From positions 116,022 to 180,021 of the forward strand of contig JAICQL010000001.1 of NCBI GenBank assembly GCA_025937895.1: a stretch of DNA of 64,000 nucleotides, written 5' to 3'. This DNA is from Polyangiaceae bacterium (lineage in GTDB: Bacteria; Myxococcota_A; Polyangia; Polyangiales; Polyangiaceae). This document shows, in pieces, positions 17,827 to 27,435 of the stretch. The notes beneath the pieces are model-generated. The model had not been told where the DNA came from, searched no databases, and saw nothing but the letters and a program-made list of their open reading frames with translations. Position 1 is the first letter of the stretch, and each line of letters begins with the position of its first letter. The translations under genes were made by a program, and so were the position numbers.

Positions 17827-19475
17827 CACTCTGCTCCCAGGGCGGTGGCCTCGGCCGCCACCGGCGCGGCGGGGGCTGGCGGCAGCTCATCCGCCCAGAT
17901 GCGATGCGGGATGCGCAGCCGCACCAGCCGACCCGTGCCTGGCTCCGCCGGCTGCGGCTCTGCAGGGCTGTGCTCCGTGCCGTCCGGGTAGCGCACGTCC
18001 AGATGAGTGAGGCCGGCGCGCGCGCCCGGCCCGTTCAGCAGCCCCTCCTCGTCGCGCAGGAAGGACTGCGGATCACGGTGGATCCACTGGTAGCGCCAGG
18101 TCCGCGCAAAGAACCAGGCGAAGTGCTTGCGCGCTTTCCAGGCGAAGTCGGGGCGATTCTTCAGGGTGTTGGTGATGGCGCGCCGGGCGGAGGCCTTGGT
18201 CGCCTCGATCGAGCGCGCGAACTCCGCGTAGAACTCGGCCCGCGGCAGGCGGGTGGGCAGCACCGCGTGCAGCAGGTCGAACAGCCGCAGATCCGTGGTC
18301 ATCAGCTGGTTCTGATAGGCGCGATACAGCTGCGTGCCCGGCAGCGGCGTGAGGATGGTCACCAGCGGGATGCCGATCTCCAGCGTGTTGATGTAGTCAT
18401 AGAGCTCCTGGAACTGGTGCTTCTCCCAGTCGGCTCGCACCATGAAGATGCCTGTGGCAAAGATGCCGAGCTCGCGCAGGATCTCGTTCGCCTTCTTGTT
18501 GTTGTCCCAGGTGTTCTTCTTGCGCAGCGAGGCCAGGTTGTCGTCGTCGTTCGACTCGAAGCCGCTGAGCAGGCCGACGAGGCCGTTTTTCGCCAGGCGC
18601 CGCATGATCTCCGGGTTCTCCGCCACGAAGTCCGTGCGCCCCTGCGTCATCCAGTACTTGCCGATCTTACGCCTCTCCAGCTCGTCACACAGGGCGAGGA
18701 TGCGCTTTTTGCTGGTGAGGAAGTTGTCGTCCAGCACGAAGACGAACGGCTCCTCGCACGCTGCCATCTGATCGACGATTTTCTCTGCCGAGAGATAGCG
18801 GGTGCGGCGCTCGTAGAACTCCCAGATCGCGCAGAAGTTGCAGTCGAAGGAGCAGCCCCGGCTGGTGAAGATCGAGGCCATGTTGCGCGCCACCGTGAAG
18901 AAGTAGCGGCCCTTGTACCTGCGCAGCAGGCTGCGATCGGGCGCAGGCAGCTCGTCCAGGTTCTTGGTCTGGGCGCGCTTGCAGTTGCTGTGCATCGCCC
19001 TGCCCTCGCCGTCGCGGTAGCGCAGCCCGGCGATACCGGGAAAGCGGCGGTCGTCCTGCGCGCGCTGCTCGTCCCAGGCGGCCACCAGCTCGCGGAAGGT
19101 CAGCTCTCCCTCGCCCTGCACGATCACGTCCACCCAGGGCTGCTCGAACTCCTGCGGGGCCAGCGTGGGCGCGTGCCCGCCCACCACCGTCAGCGCCGAG
19201 GGCACAATCTGCCGCGCCATGCGCAGCACTGCCAGCGCCTGGTACACGTCCGTGGTCATGCTGGTGGTGCCGACGATGTGCGGCTGAAACGCGACGAGCT
19301 CGCGAGCCAGCGCATCTTCCGGCTCGAGCCGCAGGTCGAGCACTCGCACCTGGTGCCCCTCGCCCACGGCAGCGGCCACGCTGGTGAGCGCCACCGGCTC
19401 CGAGAGCCACACGACATTTTCGAGGCCCAGACGCCCGTTCTCGAACGGTGTGGGCATGACCAAGAGAATACGCAT
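17826..19475 (-). CDS. B12-binding radical SAM enzyme (HpnR/BchE-like group)
   Basis: A 549-residue protein. The N-terminal cobalamin-binding Rossmann fold covers about residues 1-150 (start MRILLVMPTP, then ALTVVGGHAPTLAP). The radical SAM core follows with the cluster motif CSFDCNFC (C-x3-C-x2-C) and LDDNFLTSKKR. The C-terminal stretch TPLPGTQLYRAYQNQ and LFDLLHAVLPTRLP resembles what I recall of hopanoid C-3 methylases (HpnR), so methylation of an unreactive carbon is a fair guess; no hopanoid gene is in the window. The ATG at 19475 matches the conserved N terminus. It is coupled to the diiron gene downstream. Confidence 0.88.
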   Translation of the reverse strand: MRILLVMPTPFENGRLGLENVVWLSEPVALTSVAAAVGEGHQVRVLDLRLEPEDALARELVAFQPHIVGTTSMTTDVYQALAVLRMARQIVPSALTVVGGHAPTLAPQEFEQPWVDVIVQGEGELTFRELVAAWDEQRAQDDRRFPGIAGLRYRDGEGRAMHSNCKRAQTKNLDELPAPDRSLLRRYKGRYFFTVARNMASIFTSRGCSFDCNFCAIWEFYERRTRYLSAEKIVDQMAACEEPFVFVLDDNFLTSKKRILALCDELERRKIGKYWMTQGRTDFVAENPEIMRRLAKNGLVGLLSGFESNDDDNLASLRKKNTWDNNKKANEILRELGIFATGIFMVRADWEKHQFQELYDYINTLEIGIPLVTILTPLPGTQLYRAYQNQLMTTDLRLFDLLHAVLPTRLPRAEFYAEFARSIEATKASARRAITNTLKNRPDFAWKARKHFAWFFARTWRYQWIHRDPQSFLRDEEGLLNGPGARAGLTHLDVRYPDGTEHSPAEPQPAEPGTGRLVRLRIPHRIWADELPPAPAAPVAAEATALGAE

Positions 19476-19673
19476 GAAGTAGTACCGAAAAGGATTTGCC
19501 AAGCCAGCAGGCGCAGCACACCCTTTTAGCTGCAAAGACCGTTGGGCTCGGGACCTTAGTGCCTCGAATCCACGGAATCGAGAGCCATGAACTTCAAGGC
19601 AGCGGATCACGCATTCGATGCGCTAAACAAATCGACTCGCGCTGCAACACCGGAGGTGATTCGCGGTGGCACT

Positions 19674-20705
19674 GTGAGCGAGGAATCGAGCCGGCGACAG
19701 TTGAGCCGGCGCAGGTGGCTGGGACTATCGCTTGCCGGCAGCGCGGCGGCGGCGGAACTGGCCTCGCTCGCGGGCACCTGGGACCACCGGGGCCTCCGCC
19801 TGGCATCCGCTGCCTTGCCGCTGGCAGGGCCGCCCTCGGCGGGGTTGAGTCCGAGCGGGCCGCACGCGCTGTCTGCCTCTGGGCCGTCCTCTGACGTGGC
19901 GCCGTCACCCGGCGTAGCACGTCTGTTTCACGTCGGTCACTCCTGCCACCTGCTGGAAATGGCCGGACAACGCTGGCTCACCGATCCCTGGTTCTTCAAC
20001 CCTGCCTTCGGCTCACTGACGCACCAGAGTGCGCTGTCCGCCGACGCCGTCGGGCGGCTCGACGGCATCTTCATCAGCCATCGCCACGCGGATCACTTCG
20101 ATCCCACCGCCCTGCGCCTGCTGGATCGCAGCGCGCGGGTGTGGACGGCGGATGAGAGCCTGGTCGGGCCGCTGCGCGAGCTGGGCTTCGCGTCGGTGGC
20201 TTTGTCGCAGCCCTGGCAGACACTGCAGCACGGGCCGCTGGCGGTGAGCTTCGTGCCGGCCCTGCACGACGTGCCGCAGCACTCTCTGGTGCTGGCGGGG
20301 CCGGATGCGCGGGTGTTGTTCTGCGCCGACACCGGCTTTCATGAGCACTGGGCAGAGATCCGGCGGCGCTACCGGCCGCTCACGGCGCTGTTGCCCTGCG
20401 ACGGCACCCGCCTGCGCTGGGAGCCACGGCTGATCATGACGCCGGAGGAGGCCGCGCGGGCCGCGCTCGAGCTCGGCTGCCCGCAGATCCTGCAGACCCA
20501 CGGCGACGCCGCGTACACCGACCCCATCGCCCGCCATCTGCTGAGCGAGACCGAGCCGGCGCCGCTGGCGCGGCTGGAGCAAGCCCTGGCGCAACAGACA
20601 GCGCTGCCGGCCGGGGCGGCGCTGCCGCCGGCAGGGGCGCGCTTTCGGCCGCTGCGAGTGGGCGAAACACGTGCCCTCGCCAGCGCCAGCTCGACTACAA
20701 TCTGA
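19674..20705 (+). CDS. MBL-fold metallo-hydrolase with Tat signal
   Basis: About 343 residues from a GTG at 19674; an ATG at 19587 would add 29 residues. The N terminus carries a twin-arginine signal ([12 protein letters not shown]) followed by a Pro/Ser/Ala-rich linker. The metallo-beta-lactamase fold spans about residues 75-300, with the metal motif SHRHADHFD, further ligands in PALHDVPQH and FCADTGF, and QTHGDAAY near the end. It is closest in feel to the UlaG/NAPE-PLD-like L-ascorbate lactonase group (COG2220). Export folded through Tat suggests metal loading in the cytoplasm. The substrate is unknown. It is divergent from the radical SAM gene; the aldo/keto reductase gene follows after 26 bases. 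Confidence 0.8.
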   Translation: MSEESSRRQLSRRRWLGLSLAGSAAAAELASLAGTWDHRGLRLASAALPLAGPPSAGLSPSGPHALSASGPSSDVAPSPGVARLFHVGHSCHLLEMAGQRWLTDPWFFNPAFGSLTHQSALSADAVGRLDGIFISHRHADHFDPTALRLLDRSARVWTADESLVGPLRELGFASVALSQPWQTLQHGPLAVSFVPALHDVPQHSLVLAGPDARVLFCADTGFHEHWAEIRRRYRPLTALLPCDGTRLRWEPRLIMTPEEAARAALELGCPQILQTHGDAAYTDPIARHLLSETEPAPLARLEQALAQQTALPAGAALPPAGARFRPLRVGETRALASASSTTI

Positions 20706-20731
20706 GCACCGCCGCAGCGGAAGGAGCCATC

Positions 20732-21601
20732 ATGATCGAGAAGCAACCCTTTGGGCGCACCGGGCATCTGAGCGCGCGTACCCTGCTCGGAGCAGCCGCC
20801 TTCGGCCAGGTCACGCAGGGCCAGGCCGACGCCACCATCGAGCTCGCGCTGCAGCACGGAGTGAATCACATCGATACCGCTGCCAGCTACGGTGACTCCG
20901 AGCTCCGCATCGGCTCGTGGATCAAGCGCCACGGCAAGCAGTTTTTCCTTGCTTCCAAGACCGGCGAGCGCACCGCTGCGGGCGCGCGCGAGCAGATCCG
21001 CCGCTCGCTGGAGAAGCTGGAGGTCGATCAGATCGACCTGCTCCAGCTCCACAACCTGGTGGAGCCGGAAGCCTGGCAGACCGCGCTGGGTCCGGGCGGC
21101 GCTCTGGAGGCAGCCATCGAGGCCCGCGCCGAGGGGCTGGTGCGCTTCATCGGAGTGACCGGCCATGGCCTGGCCGCGCCCGCGCAGCATCGCCGGGCGC
21201 TGGAGCGCTTCGACTTCGACTCGGTGCTGTGCCCGTTCAGCTACATTCTTTCGCAGAATAAAGAGTACTGGGCCGACGTGGAGGCGTTGCTGCAGGTCTG
21301 TGCGCAGCGGCAGGTGGCCGTGCAGACGATCAAGGCCATCGTGCGCGCTCCCTGGGGAGAGCGACTGCAGCAGGGGCCCACCTGGTATGAGCCGCTGCAG
21401 GAGCAGGCCGAGATCGACCTGGCCGTGCACTGGGTGCTCGGTCGCAAGCAGGTGTTTCTCAACACGGTCGGGGACATCGCGCTCATCCCCAAGGTGCTCG
21501 ACGCGGCCGAGCGCTTCAGCGCGGGGCCTGCAGACGCGGCCATGGCACAGCAGCTCGAGCGCATGCGCATGTCGAACCTGTTCGTGACGGGCTGGGTGTA
21601 G
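20732..21601 (+). CDS. Aldo/keto reductase
   Basis: A 289-residue TIM-barrel oxidoreductase. The catalytic tetrad is seen as Asp and Tyr in [10 protein letters not shown], Lys in FLASKTGER and His in LLQLHNL. AKRs use NADPH to reduce aldehydes and ketones. The C-terminal part is shorter than in typical 310-330-residue members, and the NADPH-binding RxxR region is not obvious. The ATG follows a good GGAAGGAG. It probably belongs to a two-gene unit with the Tat metallo-hydrolase. Confidence 0.88.
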   Translation: MIEKQPFGRTGHLSARTLLGAAAFGQVTQGQADATIELALQHGVNHIDTAASYGDSELRIGSWIKRHGKQFFLASKTGERTAAGAREQIRRSLEKLEVDQIDLLQLHNLVEPEAWQTALGPGGALEAAIEARAEGLVRFIGVTGHGLAAPAQHRRALERFDFDSVLCPFSYILSQNKEYWADVEALLQVCAQRQVAVQTIKAIVRAPWGERLQQGPTWYEPLQEQAEIDLAVHWVLGRKQVFLNTVGDIALIPKVLDAAERFSAGPADAAMAQQLERMRMSNLFVTGWV

Positions 21602-21623
21602 AGGGCAAGGCAGCTGAGCAGCG

Positions 21624-21652
21624 CGGGCTGGCGGGTACGTACCGTCAGCCCG
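21624..21652. terminator. Hairpin between convergent aldo/keto reductase and glutaredoxin genes
   Basis: CGGGCTG (21624-21630) pairs with CAGCCCG (21646-21652), with an inner CGG/CCG extension around a GTACGTA loop. It overlaps the glutaredoxin stop and lies at the convergent junction. There is no clear T-tract. Confidence 0.4.
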
Positions 21653-21941
21653 GAAGCTTGCCTCGCACCAGCTCTACCAGCCCTTCGGGTCCTTCGCGCA
21701 ACACGGCCGAGAGCTCGCGGTAGCCACCGACGGAGTGCTCGCCCACGAAGATTTGCGGCACCGTCCGCTGTCCGGTGATCTTCGCCAGCCACTGGCGGCT
21801 CGCCGTGTCACCGGACACGTCGACCTCTCGAAAAGGTATGCCGTGTGAGCGCAGCAAGCGCTCGGCCATCACGCAGTATCCGCAATAGCGGGTGCGGTAC
21901 ACCACCACCTCGGGCAGCCCGGGGCTCTCCGCTGCCTTCAT
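21645..21941 (-). CDS. Glutaredoxin
   Basis: A 98-residue thioredoxin-fold protein with a CGYC active site (YRTRYCGYCVMAERLL), the cis-proline segment TVPQIFVG and a glutathione-binding GGYREL. It is a dithiol glutaredoxin of the GrxC type. Its start overlaps the stop of the upstream TIGR01777 gene by 4 bases (ATGA), so the two are coupled. The usual two-residue spacing of CPYC is kept, with Gly in place of Pro, a known variant. Confidence 0.93.
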   Translation of the reverse strand: MKAAESPGLPEVVVYRTRYCGYCVMAERLLRSHGIPFREVDVSGDTASRQWLAKITGQRTVPQIFVGEHSVGGYRELSAVLREGPEGLVELVRGKLPG

Positions 21942-22864
21942 TGCTGCTCCTTTCGCTCCGCCAGGCAGGCGGCCAGCGCCCCGCCGAGCTCGGAGTGTAC
22001 GAACGAGTAACCAGACTCCTGCGCGACGCGCGGCATCACTCGCTGAGACTCCAGGAGCGCGTCGCTCACCTCACCCATCGCCAGGCGCAACGCCAGCCGT
22101 GGAGCCTTCATCACCGTGGGGCGCGCGAGCACCCGGCCTAGCTCTCGAGTAAACGTCTCATTGGTCACGGGGGCTGGGCTGACCACGTTCATGGGGCCGC
22201 GCAGGTCCTTGCGCTGAGCAGCGTGCAACAGCAGCCCGACCACGTCCTGCTCGTGCACCCAGCTCATCCACTGCTGGCCATTGCCCAGCTTGCCCCCCAG
22301 ACCCAGTCGGAAGGGCAGCAACATGCGCTCCAGCGCGCCTCCCCGAGCCGCCAGCACCAGCCCCAGACGGGCCAGCACCACGCGCACGCCCAGCTTCTCC
22401 GCCTCCAGCGCCTCGGCCTCCCAGGCGCGGCACACCTCGGACAAGAAGCCCGTGCCCGGCTCCGCGCTCTCATCCAGCAAGGTATCAGCGCGATCGCCAT
22501 AGAAGCCGATCGCCGAGGCACACACGAGCACCCGCGGCCGCGGCAAGATGGCAGCCATGCTGGCGACCAGGTTGCGAGTGCCGAGCACGCGGCTGTCGCG
22601 GATGCGCTGCTTCTTCGCCTCCGTCCAGCGGCCCTCGGCGACGGGCTCCCCCGCCAGATGAAACACGGCCTCCACGTGCTCGAACACCGCAGTCGGCGCC
22701 AGCGAGCCTTCGGGCTGCCACTGCCAGGTGCGCGACGGGCCGTGCTCGGCCAGGGGACGTGGGTGCACGGCGCGGGTCAGCACGCGTGCTGCGGGCAGCT
22801 GCCGCATCAGCTGTCGTCCGATCAGACCGGTAGCACCGGTTACCAGGGCCTCGAGCTGAATCAC
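21938..22864 (-). CDS. TIGR01777 family NAD(P)-binding epimerase-like protein (YfcH/SDR39U1-like)
   Basis: About 308 residues of atypical short-chain dehydrogenase. The dinucleotide motif is VTGATGLIGRQL at the N terminus; other family marks are VFHLAGEPVAEGRW, CASAIGFYGDR, LARLGLVL and MNVVSPAPVTNETF. The usual YxxxK pair is not evident, as is common in this family. The GTG at 22864 preceded by GGAGG is preferred; an ATG at 22903 is possible but adds residues outside the fold. Physiological function is unknown. The glutaredoxin gene is coupled downstream. Confidence 0.87.
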   Translation of the reverse strand: MIQLEALVTGATGLIGRQLMRQLPAARVLTRAVHPRPLAEHGPSRTWQWQPEGSLAPTAVFEHVEAVFHLAGEPVAEGRWTEAKKQRIRDSRVLGTRNLVASMAAILPRPRVLVCASAIGFYGDRADTLLDESAEPGTGFLSEVCRAWEAEALEAEKLGVRVVLARLGLVLAARGGALERMLLPFRLGLGGKLGNGQQWMSWVHEQDVVGLLLHAAQRKDLRGPMNVVSPAPVTNETFTRELGRVLARPTVMKAPRLALRLAMGEVSDALLESQRVMPRVAQESGYSFVHSELGGALAACLAERKEQQ

Positions 22865-23051
22865 TTGCCTCCGTGGATCAGGGTCTTGCGAGTTTCGGGC
22901 CATGAACGCGAGACGCGCATCGCCCTTAACGCGAGCGATCTAGGCAAATCTGGCCCGAAACGCCACAAACTCGATGGCCTCCGAGCCGGCCACGCAATGT
23001 CCTGCGGGATGTACGCTGGTTGTCACTTTGCCTCTGTAGCTTCCGCCCAAA

Positions 23052-24164
23052 ATGAAGAAGCACATCCTGATCGCGGCCCTCGTGTGGGGCTGCAGGCAAA
23101 CGGAGGCACCGTCTGGCGAGACCACGCTGGCGCAGCCTTCTGCAACGACAGCCCTGCCGGTGCGCGCGCTGGCAGCAACGGCCCCGGCCGGCGCCCGCGA
23201 CTACATCAGTATCGTCGGTTCGTCCACGGTCTACCCCTTCTCCACAGTCGTGGCGGAGCAGTTCGGCAAGACCAGCCATTTCAAGACCCCCAAGGTGGAG
23301 TCCACCGGCTCTGGCGGCGGGCTGAAGCTGTTCTGCGGGGGCGTGGGCCCGCGCTACCCGGACATCGCCAGCTCATCCCGGCGCATCAAGCCCTCCGAGC
23401 TCGCGGACTGCGAGCAGAACGGGGTCGAGCAGATCGTCGAGGTCAAGATCGGCCACGACGGCATCGTGCTCGCCAGCTCCCGAGCGAGCCAGCCACTTCA
23501 GCTCACCTTGCGGCAGCTGTGGCTCGCGCTCGCGAAGGACGTGGCCGGAGCCGAGCCGGGCCAGCTCGTCGCCAACCCTCATCGCAAGTGGAGCGACATC
23601 GCTCCGAACCTGCCCGACGTGAAGATCGAGGTGCTCGGCCCTCCGCCAACCTCCGGGACACGCGACGCGCTCGTGGAGCTGGCGCTGGAGCCCGGCTGCA
23701 GCAGCTTCGCCTGGCTGAAGGCGCTGAAGTCCAGCGACGAACGGCGCTTCAAGACCATCTGCCACCGGCTGCGGGAGGACGGCACCTTCGTGGAGGCCGG
23801 CGAGAACGACAACCTGATCGTGCAGAAGCTGCAGGCCAACCCCGGCGCGCTCGGCATCTTCGGCTACAGCTTCCTCGATCAGAACGCGGACAAGCTACAG
23901 GCAGCGAGCATCGGCGGCGCCAGCGCCACCTTCGAGACCATCTCGAACGGTAGCTATCCCATCGCTCGGCCGCTGTTCATGTACGTGAAGAAGGCTCACG
24001 TCGGTCTGATCCCGGGCATCACGGAGTACCTGGCGGAGCTCACCCAGCAGAGAGCCTGGGGTCCAGAGGGATACCTCGCCAGCAAGGGCATGATCCCGCT
24101 CTCGGAGGCCGAACGCGGGCGGGTCGCGGAGACCGTGACCGAGCTCATCCCCCTGAAGCAGTGA
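23052..24164 (+). CDS. pstS: Phosphate ABC transporter substrate-binding protein
   Basis: A 370-residue PstS. The start MKKHILIAALVWGC suggests a short lipoprotein signal with Cys14. After an Ala/Thr-rich linker the binding protein begins at YISIVGSSTVYPF, with the phosphate-contacting STGSGGGLK and a second site in TSGTRDAL, both typical of PstS. It captures phosphate in the periplasm for PstCAB, encoded directly downstream (pstC starts 3 bases after the stop). I saw no canonical Pho box in the 150 bases upstream. Confidence 0.93.
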   Translation: MKKHILIAALVWGCRQTEAPSGETTLAQPSATTALPVRALAATAPAGARDYISIVGSSTVYPFSTVVAEQFGKTSHFKTPKVESTGSGGGLKLFCGGVGPRYPDIASSSRRIKPSELADCEQNGVEQIVEVKIGHDGIVLASSRASQPLQLTLRQLWLALAKDVAGAEPGQLVANPHRKWSDIAPNLPDVKIEVLGPPPTSGTRDALVELALEPGCSSFAWLKALKSSDERRFKTICHRLREDGTFVEAGENDNLIVQKLQANPGALGIFGYSFLDQNADKLQAASIGGASATFETISNGSYPIARPLFMYVKKAHVGLIPGITEYLAELTQQRAWGPEGYLASKGMIPLSEAERGRVAETVTELIPLKQ

Positions 24165-24167
24165 GCC

Positions 24168-25142
24168 ATGGCTTTCCTGCTCTCCACGGGCTGCCTGGCG
24201 TACCGATCCATTCGCTCCAGGCTGCCTGCTCGTACCCGGCTGGAGACGTTGCTACAAGGCGCACTGGCGCTCAGCTCCTGTCTGGCCGTGTTGACCACGC
24301 TCGGCATCATCGCCTCGGTGCTGTTCGAGGCGCTACGCTTCTTCCAGCACGTGCCGGTGCTCGACTTCATCTTCGGGCTGGAGTGGAGCCCACAGACGGC
24401 CCTACGCGGCGATCAGGTCGGCGGCTCCGGGTCGTTTGGCGCCGTGCCTCTGTTCACGGGCACGTTGCTCATCTCCGCCATCGCGCTCTCGGTGGGAGCG
24501 CCACTTGGGCTGTTCTCGGCCATCTTTCTGGCGGAGTACGCCAGCGCACGCCAGCGCGCCGTGGCCAAACCGGTGCTGGAGCTGCTCGCCGGCATCCCCA
24601 CGGTGGTGTACGGCTTCTTCGCCGCGCTCAGCGTGGCACCCCTGGTGCGCCAGCTGGGCACAGCCCTGGGCCTGAGCGTATCCTCGGAGAGCGCGCTGGC
24701 GGCGGGCACGGTGCTGGGCATGATGCTCATCCCGTTCGTCTCGTCGCTCTCCGATGACGTGCTCCGTGCGGTGCCGCAGGCGCTGCGTGACGGCTCGCAC
24801 GCGCTCGGCGCCACCCGCTCCGAGACCATCTGCCAGGTGGTGCTGCCGGCGGCGCTGCCCGGCATCACCAGCGCCCTGCTGCTGGCCGCCTCGCGCGCCA
24901 TCGGTGAGACGATGATCGTGGTGATGGCGGCGGGGCTGAGCGCCAGCTTGACCGCCAACCCGTTCCAGGCGGTGACCACCGTCACGGTGCAGATCGTCAG
25001 CTTGCTGGTGGGCGATCAAGAGTTCGACAGCCCCAAGACGCTGGCGGCCTTTGCGCTCGGGCTGGTGCTGTTCCTCGGCACCCTGCTGCTCAACGTGATC
25101 GCGCTGCGCGTGGTCCGCCGCTACCGGGAGCATCATGAGTGA
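24168..25142 (+). CDS. pstC: Phosphate ABC transporter permease PstC
   Basis: A 324-residue inner-membrane permease with about six helices. The family segments are FLAEYAS, LELLAGIPTVVYGFFA (the EAA-like loop region preceding GIP) and GATRSETICQVVLPAALPGI, the cytoplasmic loop that docks on PstB. It has the extra FIFGLEWSPQ segment of the PstC subfamily. The stop lies 8 bases inside pstA, which indicates coupling. Together with PstA it forms the phosphate channel. Confidence 0.93.
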   Translation: MAFLLSTGCLAYRSIRSRLPARTRLETLLQGALALSSCLAVLTTLGIIASVLFEALRFFQHVPVLDFIFGLEWSPQTALRGDQVGGSGSFGAVPLFTGTLLISAIALSVGAPLGLFSAIFLAEYASARQRAVAKPVLELLAGIPTVVYGFFAALSVAPLVRQLGTALGLSVSSESALAAGTVLGMMLIPFVSSLSDDVLRAVPQALRDGSHALGATRSETICQVVLPAALPGITSALLLAASRAIGETMIVVMAAGLSASLTANPFQAVTTVTVQIVSLLVGDQEFDSPKTLAAFALGLVLFLGTLLLNVIALRVVRRYREHHE

Positions 25143-26478
25143 CGCGTCGCTCGCGACGGAAGGCCCTGGCGGCTCTGCTGCCCTCGAGCATGCGTGCTCA
25201 CCGCACCGCACGGCGGTCGCAACCGCGCGAGTGCGCCGCCGCCAGCGGCGCGAGCGGCTCTTCCGGGCCTGCGGCACCCTGGCTCTGGGCGCGGGTCTGG
25301 CGTTCGTCATCGCGCTGTTCGCGAGCATCATCGCAGACGGCCACGGCGCGTTCTGGCAGTGGCACCTGCGCCTGGACGTGGAGCTCTCGACAGCGGAGCT
25401 GGGCCTCGGCGCTGGGCCCCACACGCCAGAGCAGCTGGACGGGGCCGACTACGCTGCCGTGCTCCGGAGCGCGCTGTATCGCCAGCTGCCCGAGCTGGTC
25501 GAGCGCCGGGCGCGCCGCGAGGCAGCCGCGCTGTTGAGCAGCGGGGCCGCGTTCGCGCTGCGCGAGCAGGTGCTCGCCGATCCGAGCGCGCTCGGCGGCA
25601 AGCGCTCGCTCTGGGTGCTGGCAGATGACGACGCCGATCTGTTCCTGAAGGGCAAGATCGAGCGCTCGACCCCGGAGGCCGAGCGCAAGCTGACGGACCG
25701 CCAGCTCGCCTGGCTGGAGCGCCTGCAGGCGCAGGGCCGTGTCGCGTCGCGCTTCAACCTCGAGCTCTTCACCGGCGGTGACTCGCGCGAGCCCGAGCTG
25801 GCCGGGCTGGGCGGCGCGCTCTTGGGCTCGCTGTACACGATGCTGCTCACCCTGCTGCTCTCGTTTCCGCTGGGCGTGGCCGCCGCGCTGTACCTGGAGG
25901 AGCTGGCGCCGAAGCGCCGCTGGCTGGAGCTGATCGAGGTGGCGATCAACAACCTGGCGGCCGTGCCCTCCATCGTCTTCGGCCTGCTCGGTCTGGCGCT
26001 GTTCATCAACTTGCTCGAGCTGCCGCGCTCCTCGCCGCTGGTGGCGGCGCTGGTGCTGGGCCTGATGACCCTGCCGGTCGTGATCATCGCCAGCCGCGCG
26101 GCGCTGCGCAGCGTGCCGCATTCGATACGCCAGGCGGCGCTGGCCCTGGGTGCGTCGCGCTGGCAGGCGGTGCTGCATCACGTGGTGCCGCTGGCTCTGC
26201 CCGGGATGTTGACCGGCGCCATCGTAGGCATGGCGCGCGCGCTGGGCGAGACGGCGCCACTCTTGATGATCGGCATGGTCGCCTTCCTGGTGGATGTCCC
26301 GCGCGGCCTGACCGACCCTGCCACCGTGCTGCCGGTGCAAATCTTTCTCTGGGCGGACAGCCCGGAGCGGGCGTTTGCCGAGCGAACCTCGGCGGCGATC
26401 ATCGTGCTGTTGGTGTTTCTGATGCTGATGAGCTCGCTGGCCGTGCTCTTGCGCCAGCGCTTCGAGCGGCGCTGGTAG
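25135..26478 (+). CDS. pstA: Phosphate ABC transporter permease PstA with N-terminal DUF3333-like region
   Basis: A 447-residue PstA, about 150 longer than E. coli PstA. One helix (about residues 42-66) is followed by an extracytoplasmic segment (about 67-210, Arg/Glu/Ala-rich) ending in FTGGDSREPELAG, then the permease core (about 225-440) with LAAVPSIVFGLLGL and LGASRWQAVLHHVVPLALPG. The long segment is the DUF3333-type region known in several proteobacterial PstA proteins. It overlaps pstC by 8 bases; pstB begins 18 bases after its stop. Confidence 0.92.
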   Translation: MSDASLATEGPGGSAALEHACSPHRTAVATARVRRRQRRERLFRACGTLALGAGLAFVIALFASIIADGHGAFWQWHLRLDVELSTAELGLGAGPHTPEQLDGADYAAVLRSALYRQLPELVERRARREAAALLSSGAAFALREQVLADPSALGGKRSLWVLADDDADLFLKGKIERSTPEAERKLTDRQLAWLERLQAQGRVASRFNLELFTGGDSREPELAGLGGALLGSLYTMLLTLLLSFPLGVAAALYLEELAPKRRWLELIEVAINNLAAVPSIVFGLLGLALFINLLELPRSSPLVAALVLGLMTLPVVIIASRAALRSVPHSIRQAALALGASRWQAVLHHVVPLALPGMLTGAIVGMARALGETAPLLMIGMVAFLVDVPRGLTDPATVLPVQIFLWADSPERAFAERTSAAIIVLLVFLMLMSSLAVLLRQRFERRW

Positions 26479-26496
26479 CGCCGGAGGACGGAGTCG

Positions 26497-27405
26497 ATGC
26501 AGACCATGACCCTGGAACGCGCCCGAATAGAGGAGCTCGCCCGCGAGCCTGCCCCCTCGCCCGAGGCGGCAGTGATGCGACACAGCCAGCTCGTATCGCG
26601 CGGGGCCGCAGCCGCGCCCGAGCATACCCTGGGCGAGCCGCGCGCGCGCGACGCAGTCATCACCAGCCGCGCGGTGTCGGTGCACTACGGCGCCAAGCGT
26701 GCGCTGTTCGACGTCGATCTGGACCTCGGCCGCAAGGAGGTGCTGGCGCTGATCGGCCCCTCCGGCTGCGGCAAGTCCACGTTCCTGCGCTGCCTCAATC
26801 GCATGAACGACACCATCGAGGGCTGCCGGGTCAGCGGTGAAATCCACCTGGAGGGCCAGGACGTGTACTCGAGCGAGCTCGGGGTGGTCCAGCTGCGGGC
26901 GCGGGTGGGCATGGTGTTCCAGAAACCCAATCCCTTTCCCAAGTCGATCTACGACAACGTCGCGTACGGTCCGCGCATCCATGGGCTGGTGCGCACCAGG
27001 GCAGAGCTGGACGAGCTGGTGGAGCGCAGCCTCACGCGCGCCGGGCTGCTCGAGGAGGTGCGCGACCGTCTGAAGGCGCCAGGCACCAGCCTCTCCGGCG
27101 GCCAGCAGCAGCGGCTGTGCATCGCCCGCGCAATCGCCGTGGAGCCCGAGGTGATCTTGATGGATGAGCCCTGCTCCGCGCTCGACCCGATCGCCACGGC
27201 GAAGGTGGAGCAGCTCATCGAGGAGCTACGCAAGAGCTACACCATAGCCATCGTGACCCACAGCATGCAGCAAGCCGCTCGAGTGAGCCAGCGCACGGCC
27301 TACTTCCACCTGGGTCGGCTGGTGGAGGTCGGCCCCACCAGCCAGATGTTCCGCGCTCCCCGGCACCAGCTCACGGTAGACTACATCACAGGGCGCTTCG
27401 GCTGA
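26497..27405 (+). CDS. pstB: Phosphate ABC transporter ATPase PstB
   Basis: A 302-residue ATPase. Walker A is GPSGCGKST, the signature is [16 protein letters not shown], Walker B is [13 protein letters not shown], and the switch His is in [16 protein letters not shown] is characteristic of PstB. It carries about 50 residues of Ala/Glu-rich N-terminal extension compared with the usual 260-residue PstB. No phoU or phoBR follows; an unrelated EEP gene comes next after 30 bases. Confidence 0.95.
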   Translation: MQTMTLERARIEELAREPAPSPEAAVMRHSQLVSRGAAAAPEHTLGEPRARDAVITSRAVSVHYGAKRALFDVDLDLGRKEVLALIGPSGCGKSTFLRCLNRMNDTIEGCRVSGEIHLEGQDVYSSELGVVQLRARVGMVFQKPNPFPKSIYDNVAYGPRIHGLVRTRAELDELVERSLTRAGLLEEVRDRLKAPGTSLSGGQQQRLCIARAIAVEPEVILMDEPCSALDPIATAKVEQLIEELRKSYTIAIVTHSMQQAARVSQRTAYFHLGRLVEVGPTSQMFRAPRHQLTVDYITGRFG

Positions 27406-27435
27406 CGTGACAGAGCTGGAAGGACGGGGCAAGCG

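Noticed and set aside
23018..23040. Possible Pho box before pstS (TTGTCAC and CTGTAGC).
   Set aside because: The half-sites are 14 bases apart instead of 11, and only one matches well; not a canonical Pho box.
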